64,000 bases of DNA from Alphaproteobacteria bacterium HGW-Alphaproteobacteria-7 (GTDB lineage: Bacteria > Pseudomonadota > Alphaproteobacteria > Sphingomonadales > Sphingomonadaceae). The notes under the pieces were generated by a model. That model was not told the DNA's origin. It made no database searches and saw only the letters and a list, made by a program, of their open reading frames with translations. Of this stretch, positions 7,909 through 16,681 are shown piece by piece. The position numbers and the translations under genes are program-made. The stretch lies in NCBI GenBank assembly GCA_002842735.1, contig PHEB01000002.1:1-64000 (forward strand), written 5' to 3'. Every line of letters starts with the position of its first letter. The stretch's first letter is position 1.

Positions 7909-8381
7909 GTGATACAAAGTCCGCGTCTTCAGAAAGATGCGCGTATTTGACCAGGCACATTTTGCAAGCTGCAGAACGCAGAGCCAAGCAGAGCGCGGTC
8001 GGCCAAGATCCTGAGCCTGGCTCGCCACCTCAGCAACCAGCTGAAACAGAGGCACTGATTGCTTTGGCAGCTGATGAGCTTGCACGAAGGCGTGCCAGAG
8101 CACGACACCTTCCGTCCACGCTATGTGCAGACTCTGGATGGACCATCCTGCTGGACTTGCTTGTCAGTGAGCACACGGGCGGCTGTTTGCGTGTGTCGGA
8201 CAGCGAAAAGCAATGGAATATCGGGCCGGAAACCGCCTTGCGCCAGATTGCTGGACTGATCGCATACGGGTTGGTCGAGCGGATGCCATCAAGCATGGCA
8301 AGTGCCGCAGGTGCCGTCCCTTCAGTAACATTGACCGAGCAGGGGCGCCGCGCACTGCGCAACGCCCTCGATCTGTCTTGA
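7905..8381 (+). CDS. Winged-helix (MarR-like) regulator, paralogue
   Basis: The start is the GTG of a GTGA overlap with the RadC stop codon, with AGGGGA 5-6 bases upstream, giving 158 residues. The core (LIALAADELARRRARARHLP, SGWTILLDLLVSE, GPETALRQIAGLIAYGLVER, PSVTLTEQGRRAL) aligns in order with the leftward regulator at 4757-5251. The wing lacks the DPKDRR charge cluster. The two regulators therefore flank the accessory genes. It probably binds DNA as a dimer; the target is unknown. Confidence 0.7.
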   Translation: MSDTKSASSERCAYLTRHILQAAERRAKQSAVGQDPEPGSPPQQPAETEALIALAADELARRRARARHLPSTLCADSGWTILLDLLVSEHTGGCLRVSDSEKQWNIGPETALRQIAGLIAYGLVERMPSSMASAAGAVPSVTLTEQGRRALRNALDLS

Positions 8382-8450
8382 ATAGACGCTCCGGCCTGCG
8401 CTGAACATACCTTGGCCCGCGACCGCTGCCAGGTCCGGTGGTCACATTCA

Positions 8451-8624
8451 TCAATGCAGAACAGCACCGTGACCGGCCGGATTTGAGTCGCTCGCGAGAA
8501 CGGGGTGTTCATCCACGATCCGGTCCATCAGGCATTGCAGATGAGCGACAGCGACCCAGTCGCGCCTGATCGCGAGATTCAGTTGCAGGTCATGGAGCCA
8601 GACAAGCTCTTTTGCAGTCAACAT
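8451..8624 (-). CDS. Small hypothetical protein, 57 residues
   Basis: The frame reads MLTAKELVWLHDLQLNLAIR, then RDWVAVAHLQCLMDRIVDEH, then a short tail. It is soluble and helical, with regular spacing of Leu, Trp and charged residues. A GGAG ribosome binding site sits 7 bases before the ATG, which is the main reason to call it a gene. It runs convergently towards the regulator ending at 8381. No family is recognised. Confidence 0.5.
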   Translation of the reverse strand: MLTAKELVWLHDLQLNLAIRRDWVAVAHLQCLMDRIVDEHPVLASDSNPAGHGAVLH

Positions 8625-9163
8625 CGAAGAACTCCGTCACCAAGCGACCCGTGACTCCCATCTCACGCCCCTTCCTTGAAGTCGAGCGGGTAACAGAACG
8701 CGCGGACCCGTTTACCTCTCGCATGGCCGATTTAACCTCCCCACAGCGCGGCTTGCATGTGTGAGGTGGTCCCCCGCCTTCTTGGAAAGTTTGGCGGCTG
8801 AGTTAAACTAATCCCGGTTGTCAAAGGCAAGGATCAGAAGATCAAAATCCGAGCGGTAGGAGTCTACGTGCTCTATGACTCGGACCAGGCCAAAGGCGAA
8901 TGGTAGCTTTTGGATCGCTGGGGTCCGCAGCGGACATCGAAACAACCTAATTTTAGCGAAAAACCAAAGGATTTTTTCGTTAGAATTGTAAAGTGCTAAA
9001 ATCAGCATATGAATTCATAATTTCAATTAGCGATTTTCTTCCCAGTAGTACAAACTACCGGTTCCCGGTGACCGAGTCATTCGGTTCTTGAAAGACAGTG
9101 TCGTCCACAGATTCATCCACATGCTGTCAAGGGCTGTAATCTTCGAGATTCGACCAATCTGGA
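8625..9163. other. Gene-poor stretch downstream of the integrase
   Basis: About 540 bases with no convincing gene. The part near 8940-9040 is clearly AT-rich and contains a hairpin listed separately. A 66-codon minus-strand frame (8808-9008) is open but has no ribosome binding site and no recognised similarity. This may be non-coding flank of the integrase, possibly holding arm-type binding sites, which I cannot identify by eye. Confidence 0.3.
8957..8979 (-). terminator. Candidate terminator after the integrase gene
   Basis: A stem of CGAAAAACC and GG-AT-TTTTTTCG around a short AAA loop lies about 185 bp past the integrase stop, and reads into a T-rich stretch in either direction. The stem is AT-rich and weak, so the call is tentative. 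Confidence 0.3.
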
Positions 9164-10483
9164 TCACCCCACCCCTCTCGTTTCAATGAACTCTCCCATC
9201 GCGATTTTTCGTGCTGCGCGATCAAGCGCATAAGAGCCTCGTTCGAAGCGGTTGCCCTCGAGCAAAGCGTTGACATAACCAGCGATCATGTCGGCCGCCG
9301 TCACTAGGGTAGCGTCCAGTACGTGAATGTATCTGCTGGTGATGGTGCCCTTGGCATGCCCCAGCAAAGCTGCAATCGTCACCTCAGTAAATCCCAGATC
9401 ATTGCCGATGCTTGCGAAACTGTGTCTGAGGACGTGAGCGGTGAGCCCTTCCAGAGGAGTGCCAGCGAAAAGGATCTGCCACTGACGCGGGAACCCTCCG
9501 AAAGCTGTATCCAGACCATATCCCGGAAAGACATAGCTGCCGAGCGTCGCCTCGCGTTCAGCCTCAAGGAACTCGACAACCGGCAAGCCTATCGGCCGGA
9601 TGGACCGGCCTTCCTTACTTTCTGAAAGCCGCAGGCAACTGCCCTCTATATCGACGTCGCACCATTTGAGATTGATGATCTCACTCCGCCGACAGCCCGT
9701 GAGTGCAATCTGTCTGACGATTTCCGTAGTCCGCCGACATTTGCCCGCTGCGTTCGCATCGGCCAGGATCTTCCCGAGAATGCGATATTCGGCTTCTGTC
9801 AGGCGTCGATCTCGTACCTTGTACTTTGGCTTTTTGATCCCGTGAGCGGGGTTCCGGTCGATTATACCGAGGTCGATGGCATAAGTCAGTATCCCACCAA
9901 TCAGGCCCAGCGTTCGGGTAGCAGTCCCAGGTCCGCCCTTCACGATAGACTTGCCACGCAGCTTCTTTGTCTTGACCACGATCCTTGACCTGCCCGCCAT
10001 GATGTCGCGCATGATCTTGACCATATCGGCCCGGGTGAGGTCCTTAACGCGGCGAGTGCCAATCAATGGAATTACATGCCGCCTGATCCGTCCGATATCG
10101 GTATCGATGGTAGACTGCTTCTTGGGCCTGCCCCCTTTTCCAAGGATGAGGCCGTCCTCGAGGTCCTTGATGTACCGCTCACATAGCTGTTTCACAGTCA
10201 TCGCCCGCAGGTTTTCGAGCCGCTCTTCGGCGGGATCATCGCCTGAAGCGACGCGCCCTAACTGACTCTTGGCCTCTCGACGCGCAGCTTCTGCTGTCCA
10301 AACCCCATGGGGTCCGATAGAGTATCGACGCGATCTCCCTGCGTGGCGATACTGGACTACGTAGCTGCGCCTTCCGGACGGAAGTACTCGCAAGCCAAAG
10401 CCTGGTAGCTCATCGTCCCAAAGCACGTAGTCCTTTGATTTTGGTACGGTAGCTTCGACAGTGCGTTTGGTCAGTTTGACCAT
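9164..10483 (-). CDS. Tyrosine recombinase / island integrase
   Basis: This 439-residue protein has the P4/phage-integrase layout. An N-terminal arm-binding domain of the DUF4102 type (KSKDYVLWDDELPGFGLRVL, YVVQYRHAGRSRRYSIG) is followed by a core-binding SAM-like domain (about residues 95-200) and the catalytic domain. The catalytic residues are visible in order: Arg in LTGCRRSEI, Lys in SESKEGRS, HxxR in HVLRHSF, His in LLGHAKG and Tyr in SRYIHV. All are intact, so it should be active. It starts 170 bp from a tRNA-Arg 3' fragment, the likely attachment site, and should drive excision and insertion of the island to its left. Confidence 0.92.
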   Translation of the reverse strand: MVKLTKRTVEATVPKSKDYVLWDDELPGFGLRVLPSGRRSYVVQYRHAGRSRRYSIGPHGVWTAEAARREAKSQLGRVASGDDPAEERLENLRAMTVKQLCERYIKDLEDGLILGKGGRPKKQSTIDTDIGRIRRHVIPLIGTRRVKDLTRADMVKIMRDIMAGRSRIVVKTKKLRGKSIVKGGPGTATRTLGLIGGILTYAIDLGIIDRNPAHGIKKPKYKVRDRRLTEAEYRILGKILADANAAGKCRRTTEIVRQIALTGCRRSEIINLKWCDVDIEGSCLRLSESKEGRSIRPIGLPVVEFLEAEREATLGSYVFPGYGLDTAFGGFPRQWQILFAGTPLEGLTAHVLRHSFASIGNDLGFTEVTIAALLGHAKGTITSRYIHVLDATLVTAADMIAGYVNALLEGNRFERGSYALDRAARKIAMGEFIETRGVG

Positions 10484-10653
10484 GGCGTTCTCCGTCTAGG
10501 AGCCCCCGATTTCCGTAAGCGAGGCGTAAGCAGGCGAGCGAAAACCGCGGCGTAAACAGGGTTACGCCAGCGCAAATTGAAATCAATATAAAATACGATA
10601 AAACAGTGCTTTAGCGTAGATTTTCGTAGCCTGACGTACTCTCTTTGTACCCG

Positions 10654-10698
10654 CTCCGAAGGCAGAGGTCACAGGTTCGAATCCTGTCGGGTGCGCCA
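10654..10698 (+). other. tRNA-Arg(CCG) 3' fragment, probable attR site
   Basis: The sequence begins in an anticodon loop (CTCCGAA, anticodon CCG), continues through GGCAG of the 3' anticodon-stem arm and the T-arm with GGTTCGAATCC, and ends in the acceptor strand and an encoded CCA. The bases to its left do not form the 5' half of any tRNA, so this is not a functional gene. Such 3' fragments arise when an island inserts into a tRNA gene. The intact tRNA would be at the other border, left of this window. The identity rests on remembered tRNA-Arg(CCG) sequence. Confidence 0.8.
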
Positions 10699-10812
10699 AG
10701 GCCTTATCCGCACCCCCCGTTCGGAAATTTGGTCTTCTCTGCCGCCCGACCCGCGCACAATCCAAAAAATTCGGGGTGGCCCGCCTTTCCCCCTCTCCCT
10801 AAACCTCTGCGC

Positions 10813-11574
10813 ATGACCACTGCTCTCGACACCCTCACCGACAAGGAGCGGCAGACCCTGCGGCTGATCCTGCGCGGGCATGATGCCAAATCCTCGGCGC
10901 GAGAATTGGGGTTGTCGGTGCACACGGTCAACGAACGGCTGCGCGATGTGCGGCGCAAGCTGGGTGTCACCAGCAGCCGGGAAGCGGCGCGGCGCTTGCT
11001 GGCGGTAGAGGACGAGACCCCCGAATTGCTGAGGGACAAGCCTTTAGGGGATGCTTCGGCGACCCCACCCGATGCACCAGTAACGGCATCCGCTACCCGG
11101 CGGTGGGTTAGGCCCGGCCTCGCCCTTACCTCGATCGGAGTGCTTGCCATGTCGTTGATTCTCGCCGCCCTGTTCCTGCCTGCCTCACCGTTATCGATGG
11201 TGCCGATGTCAGCATCGAGCAGCGCCGCCGCCGCCGTCGAACCTTCGGCCAGCGCCGCCGCGCGTGCCGCCGAGGACTTCCTGATGCTGATCGACGAATC
11301 GCGCTGGGCCGAAAGCTACGCAGCCACTGGCGCGCAGTTCCGCCGCCTCAACACGCTTGCGGTTTGGAGCGAAGTGTCCGAGCGCGTGCGCCCGCCGCTC
11401 GGCAAGCTGTTGACCCGCGATCTGATCGCCAACGAATACGTCCCCGCTCCGCCCGAAGGCTACCGGCTGGTCAAGTTCCGCTCGACCTATGCCAATGGCA
11501 CCGCGCAGACCGAGAGCCTGTCGTTGGCGTGGGAGGGCGGCGCGTGGAAGGTCGAGGGCGTTGTGTTTGATTGA
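10813..11574 (+). CDS. LuxR-type HTH protein with membrane segment and DUF4019
   Basis: In this 253-residue protein, residues about 5-75 are a LuxR-type HTH (LTDKERQTLRLILRGHDAKS, ARELGLSVHTVNERLRDVRR, KLGVTSSREAARRLL). One transmembrane segment lies around residues 105-125, and the C-terminal region resembles DUF4019 (LMLIDESRWAESYAATGAQF, RPPLGKLLTRDL, final GGAWKVEGVVFD). The HTH should lie in the cytoplasm and the DUF4019 part in the periplasm, giving a one-protein trans-membrane regulator. The frame extends upstream into the tRNA fragment, but ATG at 10813 is the sensible start although no ribosome binding site is evident. It is the first core gene beyond the island border. Confidence 0.8.
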   Translation: MTTALDTLTDKERQTLRLILRGHDAKSSARELGLSVHTVNERLRDVRRKLGVTSSREAARRLLAVEDETPELLRDKPLGDASATPPDAPVTASATRRWVRPGLALTSIGVLAMSLILAALFLPASPLSMVPMSASSSAAAAVEPSASAAARAAEDFLMLIDESRWAESYAATGAQFRRLNTLAVWSEVSERVRPPLGKLLTRDLIANEYVPAPPEGYRLVKFRSTYANGTAQTESLSLAWEGGAWKVEGVVFD

Positions 11575-11612
11575 GGTGAGGGCGGGAGCCGACGGCAAAC
11601 CCGCCGCCCGCC

Positions 11613-12335
11613 TCAATACATATGCTGGCCGCCGTTGATGCTCATGGTCGAGCCGGTCGTGAAGCCGCCGTTTTCGCTCGTCAGAAACGCCACGCCGCGG
11701 GCGATTTCTTCGGCCATGCCGAGGCGGCCAACCGGGATTTTCGCGACGATTTTTTCGAGCACCGCAGGCGGCACCGCAGCGACCATGTCGGTGTCGATAT
11801 AGCCTGGCGCGATCGCGTTGACAGTCACCCCGAACTTCGCGCCTTCCTGCGCCAAGGCTTTGGTAAAGCCATGAATTCCGCTTTTCGCCGCAGCGTAATT
11901 GACCTGTCCGTATTGCCCCGCCTGCCCGTTGATTGAGCCGATGTTGACGATCCGCCCCCAGCCCCTTTCGCGCATTCCGGGGAAGGTTGCCTTGGCCATG
12001 TTGAAGCACCCGCCAAGGTTGATGCGCATGACATCGTTCCAGTCGTCAAAGCTCATCCTGTGAAGCGTGCCGTCGCGGGTGATCCCGGCGTTGTTGACGA
12101 CGATATCGACCGGGCCGTGATCGGCGGCGACAGCCTCGCAGCCCGCCATCGCCGCTTCGTGATCGCCCACGTCCCACTTGTAGGCAGGGATGCCGGTTTC
12201 CGCTGTGAAGGCTCGCGCCTTTTCCTCATTCCCGGCGTAATTGGCGATGACCGTATGGCCTTGGCGTTGCAGGCGTTTGCAGATCGCCGCCCCGATTCCG
12301 CGCGTTCCTCCGGTAACGATGGCAACCCGGCCCAT
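11613..12335 (-). CDS. phaB: Acetoacetyl-CoA reductase
   Basis: This 240-residue short-chain dehydrogenase reduces acetoacetyl-CoA to (R)-3-hydroxybutyryl-CoA with NADPH for polyhydroxybutyrate synthesis. The nucleotide-binding motif VTGGTRGIG lies near the start. NNAG follows, then the catalytic Ser in NIGSINGQAGQYGQVNYAAA and YAAAK with the Tyr and Lys. The family hallmark VNAIAPGYIDTDMV is present. The start at 12335 has AGGGAGA 7 bases upstream; an in-frame ATG 7 codons earlier does not. A PHA depolymerase gene lies further right (34706-35944), so storage-polymer genes are scattered here rather than clustered. Confidence 0.9.
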   Translation of the reverse strand: MGRVAIVTGGTRGIGAAICKRLQRQGHTVIANYAGNEEKARAFTAETGIPAYKWDVGDHEAAMAGCEAVAADHGPVDIVVNNAGITRDGTLHRMSFDDWNDVMRINLGGCFNMAKATFPGMRERGWGRIVNIGSINGQAGQYGQVNYAAAKSGIHGFTKALAQEGAKFGVTVNAIAPGYIDTDMVAAVPPAVLEKIVAKIPVGRLGMAEEIARGVAFLTSENGGFTTGSTMSINGGQHMY

Positions 12336-12461
12336 GGCATTCTCCCTTGTTTGCAAGTCTTATGACAAGCAATCTAGCGTTGCCGTAGCGTAAGGGGAAG
12401 CGGGGAATAGCTATGCGCGAAAACCGGGGTCAAACGGTGCGCAAGAGGGGATCAAGGCTCC

Positions 12462-12505
12462 GTCAAGCAGGGGTCAAGCAGGGGTCAAGCAGGGGTCAAG
12501 CAGGG
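12462..12505. repeat. 11 bp direct tandem repeat, four copies
   Basis: The unit GTCAAGCAGGG occurs four times head to tail without change, followed by an extra G. It sits about 130 bp upstream of phaB and 86 bp past the end of the preceding gene. One helical turn per unit could array a protein on one DNA face, or it may be simple slippage. Confidence 0.9.
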
Positions 12506-12591
12506 GCCTAACTGGCACCTGACTGCAGCAAGCACGGGTCTGGCAAAGGATCTGAACCGATCAGCCGCGCTGACCAGCAATTTGCAACCGA

Positions 12592-13350
12592 TCAGAACTT
12601 GATCTGGGTGCCGACGTAGACCGCCTGGCTATCCTGCACTGAATTGGTCAGCGGATCGAGCCGTTCGCGTTGCTGCGAATAGCGCACGCCTGCGGTCACG
12701 TTGAGGTTGGGCGAGAGGCTGAAGCTGCCGCCCACATCCACGGTCTGCGTGCCAATCGAATCGAGCGTGTTGGGTGAACGGCCCACGATTGGGCGGTCTT
12801 CCAGTTCGATCCGCGGCTGCAGGCGGCTGGGTTTGTTATCCGCTTTGGGGCGTGACGGTTCAAACTGCGCCAGATCGGGCAGGCTCATGCTGTTGACATT
12901 CGCGCTCAGATCGACCGTGCGGGCAAAGCTTTTGTAACCGCGCGCCGATCCCAGTTGGAACCGGTTGGTATCGAGCGCGGTCAACCCGATCCCGCGACCG
13001 GGGGTAGCATCAATCGCCTTGCGAACCGAAATCGCCTGCGCGTTTTGATCATCCACCCGCACCGCGACTGTCACCGTGCGTTCGCCCGAGATCGGGGCGG
13101 CGCTGGCGGGGGTAAAACGGATGCCGCGCGCCCGGGCTTTTTCAGCGACGCGGGCGGCAAGGGCAGGATCGACCGAAGCCGGGGTGAACACATCAAGGCC
13201 CATCGCCGCCAAAGAAGCAGCGCGGGCTTCCGCACCCGAACCGGCCAGCGCCAGCCCGGCGCTCGGCAAGCCCAACGTCAGCACGCCGCACAGTACAACC
13301 AGCGGCAGCGAATGCCGCGCCTTTGCTGTCCTGTTTGCCCGTGCCTTCAT
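12592..13350 (-). CDS. Exported protein of unknown function
   Basis: A 252-residue protein with a basic start and a hydrophobic signal segment ending near GLALAGSGAEA. The C-terminal 60 residues have alternating beta-strand character and end in an aromatic residue (GGSFSLSPNLNVTAGVRYSQ, final YVGTQIKF). That resembles the last strands of an outer-membrane beta-barrel. The middle is mixed, with Arg/Pro-rich linkers. It could be an outer-membrane or periplasmic protein. No family is recognised. The upstream region is shared with the divergent DUF3576 gene. Confidence 0.65.
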   Translation of the reverse strand: MKARANRTAKARHSLPLVVLCGVLTLGLPSAGLALAGSGAEARAASLAAMGLDVFTPASVDPALAARVAEKARARGIRFTPASAAPISGERTVTVAVRVDDQNAQAISVRKAIDATPGRGIGLTALDTNRFQLGSARGYKSFARTVDLSANVNSMSLPDLAQFEPSRPKADNKPSRLQPRIELEDRPIVGRSPNTLDSIGTQTVDVGGSFSLSPNLNVTAGVRYSQQRERLDPLTNSVQDSQAVYVGTQIKF

Positions 13351-13668
13351 AATCTTGTCTGAACCCCGTTTAGTCTCGAACCAGCTTTCACCAGACCATA
13401 CGCGACATTAACCGCAGCTGAGTCGCATTGAACCCCGTTCTGTTGTGATAGGCTGGCATGGCCATGTTGCAATGGCCTTACAGCAATGCAGGCGGATTCC
13501 CCTGAACACTGTGGCGCGATACACACAGCAGACAATGCGACGCCTAGGTTCAGCGCGGGTAAAGCCGCCGGGTGCCTTTGTCAGCCGGTCTGCGGCGGAT
13601 GATGCTTGCCGCGCAGGCGTGGAGGGTTATAGAGCGTCACCACGACAGATGATGAGGATTATTCGGCT
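13351..13668. promoter_or_regulatory. Divergent intergenic region
   Basis: About 318 bases between a leftward exported-protein gene and the rightward DUF3576-leuS operon. Promoters for both must lie here, but I cannot pick specific elements. One 75-codon frame runs through it without features of a gene. Confidence 0.4.
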
Positions 13669-14136
13669 GTGACACGCGCCAACTCCGCCCTTTTCCGCCC
13701 GGCCCTGCGCCGCACCCTTCGCGCCGCGTTGATCGGCGGGACGCTGTTTGCGCTGGCCGCGTGCGGCGGCAGCAGCCGCCCGCGCACCGAATTGCAGGCC
13801 GCGCAGCTCAATACGATCGGGGTCAACGCCTATTTGTGGCGTGCGGCGCTCGACACGGTCAGCTTTGCGCCGCTGCTGCAGGCGGACAGCGCGGGCGGGG
13901 TGATTGTGACCGATTGGTACGCCAACCCGGCCAATCCCAATGAACGGGTCAAGATGACGGTGACGATCCTCGATCAGGATCTGCGCGCTGATGCGCTGCG
14001 GGTGGCCGCTATCCGACAGGTGTCCGACGGCGGAAACTGGGTGGAAGCCCCGGTGCAGGCCGCGACGGTGCAGAAGCTGGAAGACATCATCCTGACCAAG
14101 GCGCGCGATTTGCGCCGACAGGCGCTCGCTTCCTGA
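13669..14136 (+). CDS. DUF3576 lipoprotein
   Basis: A 155-residue protein with a lipoprotein signal peptide: an Arg-rich start, a hydrophobic stretch and the lipobox LAAC, so it is probably an outer-membrane or periplasmic lipoprotein. The mature part carries the DUF3576 signature ([52 protein letters not shown]). The start is GTG with TGAGGA upstream. In many alphaproteobacteria this gene precedes leuS, as here, with lptE next. The linkage suggests a role in envelope biogenesis, but none is established. Confidence 0.88.
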   Translation: MTRANSALFRPALRRTLRAALIGGTLFALAACGGSSRPRTELQAAQLNTIGVNAYLWRAALDTVSFAPLLQADSAGGVIVTDWYANPANPNERVKMTVTILDQDLRADALRVAAIRQVSDGGNWVEAPVQAATVQKLEDIILTKARDLRRQALAS

Positions 14137-14174
14137 ACGCCTCCTGAGTCCCGCCTACCGACGGAAAGCCGCGC

Positions 14175-16681
14175 ATGACAGACACCCGTTTCGATCCGTC
14201 CACCGCAGACGGACGCTGGCAGCGCGCCTGGGACGCGGCGGGGCAAAGCCCAAAAGCTACATCCTTGAGATGTTCCCCTATCCTTCGGGGCGCATCCACA
14301 TGGGCCATGTGCGCAATTACACCATGGGCGATGTGTTGGCGCGTTATCAGCGGATGCGCGGGTTTGAAGTGCTGCACCCGATGGGGTGGGATGCCTTCGG
14401 GATGCCGGCCGAAAACGCGGCGATGGAAAAGGGCGTGCACCCCGGCGGATGGACGCGCCAGAACATCGCGCAGATGAAGGCGCAATTGCAGCGCATCGGC
14501 TTCGCGCTCGACTGGACACGCGAATTCGCCACCTGCGATCCCGAATATTACGGCCACGAACAGGCGCTGTTTGCTGATCTGTACGAAGCGGGTCTCGTGT
14601 ATCGCAAGGAAAGCACGGTCAACTGGGATCCGGTCGATATGACCGTGCTCGCCAATGAGCAGGTGATCGACGGCAAAGGCTGGCGCAGCGGTGCCGAGGT
14701 GGAAAAGCGCAAGCTCAACCAGTGGTTCCTGAAGATCACCGATTTTGCCGAGGATTTGCTCGCCGGGCTGGAAAACCTTGAGGATTGGCCCGAAAAAGTG
14801 CGGCTGATGCAGGAAAACTGGATCGGCAAGTCACAGGGGTTGGAGTTCAGTTTCGATCTGTCAAACGGGGAGCGTGTCCCGGTTTACACCACCCGTCCCG
14901 ATACGATTTTCGGTGCGAGTTTTGTCGCGGTGGCCGCCGATCATCCGGTGGCGCAGGCGCTGGCGATGAACAATTGCGACGTCGCCAGCTTCATTGCCCG
15001 CTGCAAAAAGGGCGGCACCACGGCGGCGGAACTGGAAACGGCGGAAAAGCTGGGCTTTGACACCGAAATTTCCGCGCGCCACCCGCTCACCGGGGCAGAG
15101 CTGCCGGTCTATATCGCCAATTTCGTGCTGATGGATTACGGCACCGGCGCGATCATGGGCGTGCCGGGGCATGACCAGCGCGATTTCGATTTTGCGACCA
15201 AATACGCCCTGCCAATCACTCGCGTGGTGGCGAGCGACCCCGCGCGCGCGGACGACCCGTTCAAGGGTGAGGCGGAAGCCGGCGACGGGGTGATCGTCAA
15301 CTCCGGTTTCCTCAATGGCATGAGCGTTGACGATGCCATTCAGGCGGTGATTACCCGCGCCGAGGGCGAAGGCTGGGGCACCGGGCGCACCGTGTGGCGG
15401 CTGCGCGATTGGGGCGTTTCGCGCCAGCGGTACTGGGGCACGCCGATCCCGTTTATCCATTGTGAGGCGTGCGGCGTGGTGCCGGTGCCCAAGGATCAAC
15501 TGCCGGTGACGCTGCCCGATGATGTCAGCTTTGACATCCCCGGCAACCCGTTGGAACGCCACCCGACGTGGAAGCACGTGGACTGCCCCAAATGCGGACG
15601 CGCCGCGCTGCGTGAGACCGATACGCTTGATACCTTTGTGGATTCCTCGTGGTATTTCCTGCGGTTTGCCAGCCAGCCTGCCGACCGTCCGTTCGACCCG
15701 GAAGAGGTCGCCAAATGGATGCCGGTGCAGCACTATATCGGCGGGATCGAACACGCGATTTTGCACCTGCTCTACGCCCGGTTCTGGACGCGGGCCTTGG
15801 CACATATCGGCAAGATCACGGTGCAAGAACCGTTTGCCGCGCTGTTCACGCAGGGGATGGTGACGCATGAGACTTACAGCCAAAGCACCTTCGGAAGCAC
15901 GAGCCATAGGACAGAGTATTTCTCACCTGATGAAGTGGAGCGACGAGGCAACGTCACCTACATAAAGGGCACTGACGAACCTGTTCTCGTCGGTCGCGTC
16001 ATCAAGATGTCGAAGTCGAAGAAGAACGTCGTCGATCCCGATGCGATCATCGCCCGCCACGGCGCGGATGCGGTGCGGTGGTTTATGCTGTCTGACAGCC
16101 CGCCCGAACGCGATCTGCCGTGGTCCGATGCCGGGATCGAAGGCTGTTCGCGCTTCGTCCAGCGGCTGTGGCGGCTGTTTTCGGCCTATGACGCAGGCGC
16201 GGTGGGTGAGGACAAGAGCCTCGATCGCAAGACCCACCAGACCATCGCCGCTGTCGCCGCCGATATCGAGGCGTTGGGCTTCAACAAGGCGGTGGCGCGG
16301 ATTTACGAGCTGACCGGCGCGGCTGAAAAGTCCGCGCCCTCGGCCAGCCGCTCCGCCGCAATCCGCGCGCTGGTGCACATGGTCGCGCCGATGATGCCGC
16401 ATCTGGCCGAGGAAGTCTGGGCGAAGATCGGCGGCGAAGGCCTGATCGCCGATGCGCCGTGGCCTGCAGTCGATCCCGCACTGCTGGTCGATGATGAAGT
16501 CACCATCGCGCTGCAACACATGGGCAAGCTGCGCGATACCATCACTGCGCCCAAGGGGGCATCGAAGGACGCGCTGGAGGCGCTGGCGCTGGCGTCGGCC
16601 AATCTGCAACGCTCGATTGATGGCGCGCCAGTGCGCAAAGTGATTGTGGTGCCCGATCGTTTGGTCAATATCGTCACCTGA
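14175..16681 (+). CDS. leuS: Leucyl-tRNA synthetase, with 5' frameshift
   Basis: LeuRS charges tRNA-Leu with leucine. The expected start ([20 protein letters not shown]) is at 14175 in one frame, but the rest ([14 protein letters not shown] onward) is in another. The switch lies between about 14240 and 14250, where family members have several extra residues, so a short deletion has broken the frame. The first start codon in the long frame is ATG 14270, which would lose about 30 residues. HMGH (HIGH motif), the editing domain and KMSKSKK are all present. Because leuS is essential, a sequencing or assembly error is likely. A segment near 15870-16030 has lower GC and different codon use. Confidence 0.9.

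Noticed and set aside
9164..10483. Prophage
   Set aside because: The integrase is of phage type, but no capsid, tail, terminase or lysis genes are seen in the 10 kb to its left.
10621..10698. Complete tRNA gene
   Set aside because: Bases before 10654 do not pair with the acceptor or D-arm; only the 3' part from the anticodon loop is tRNA-like.
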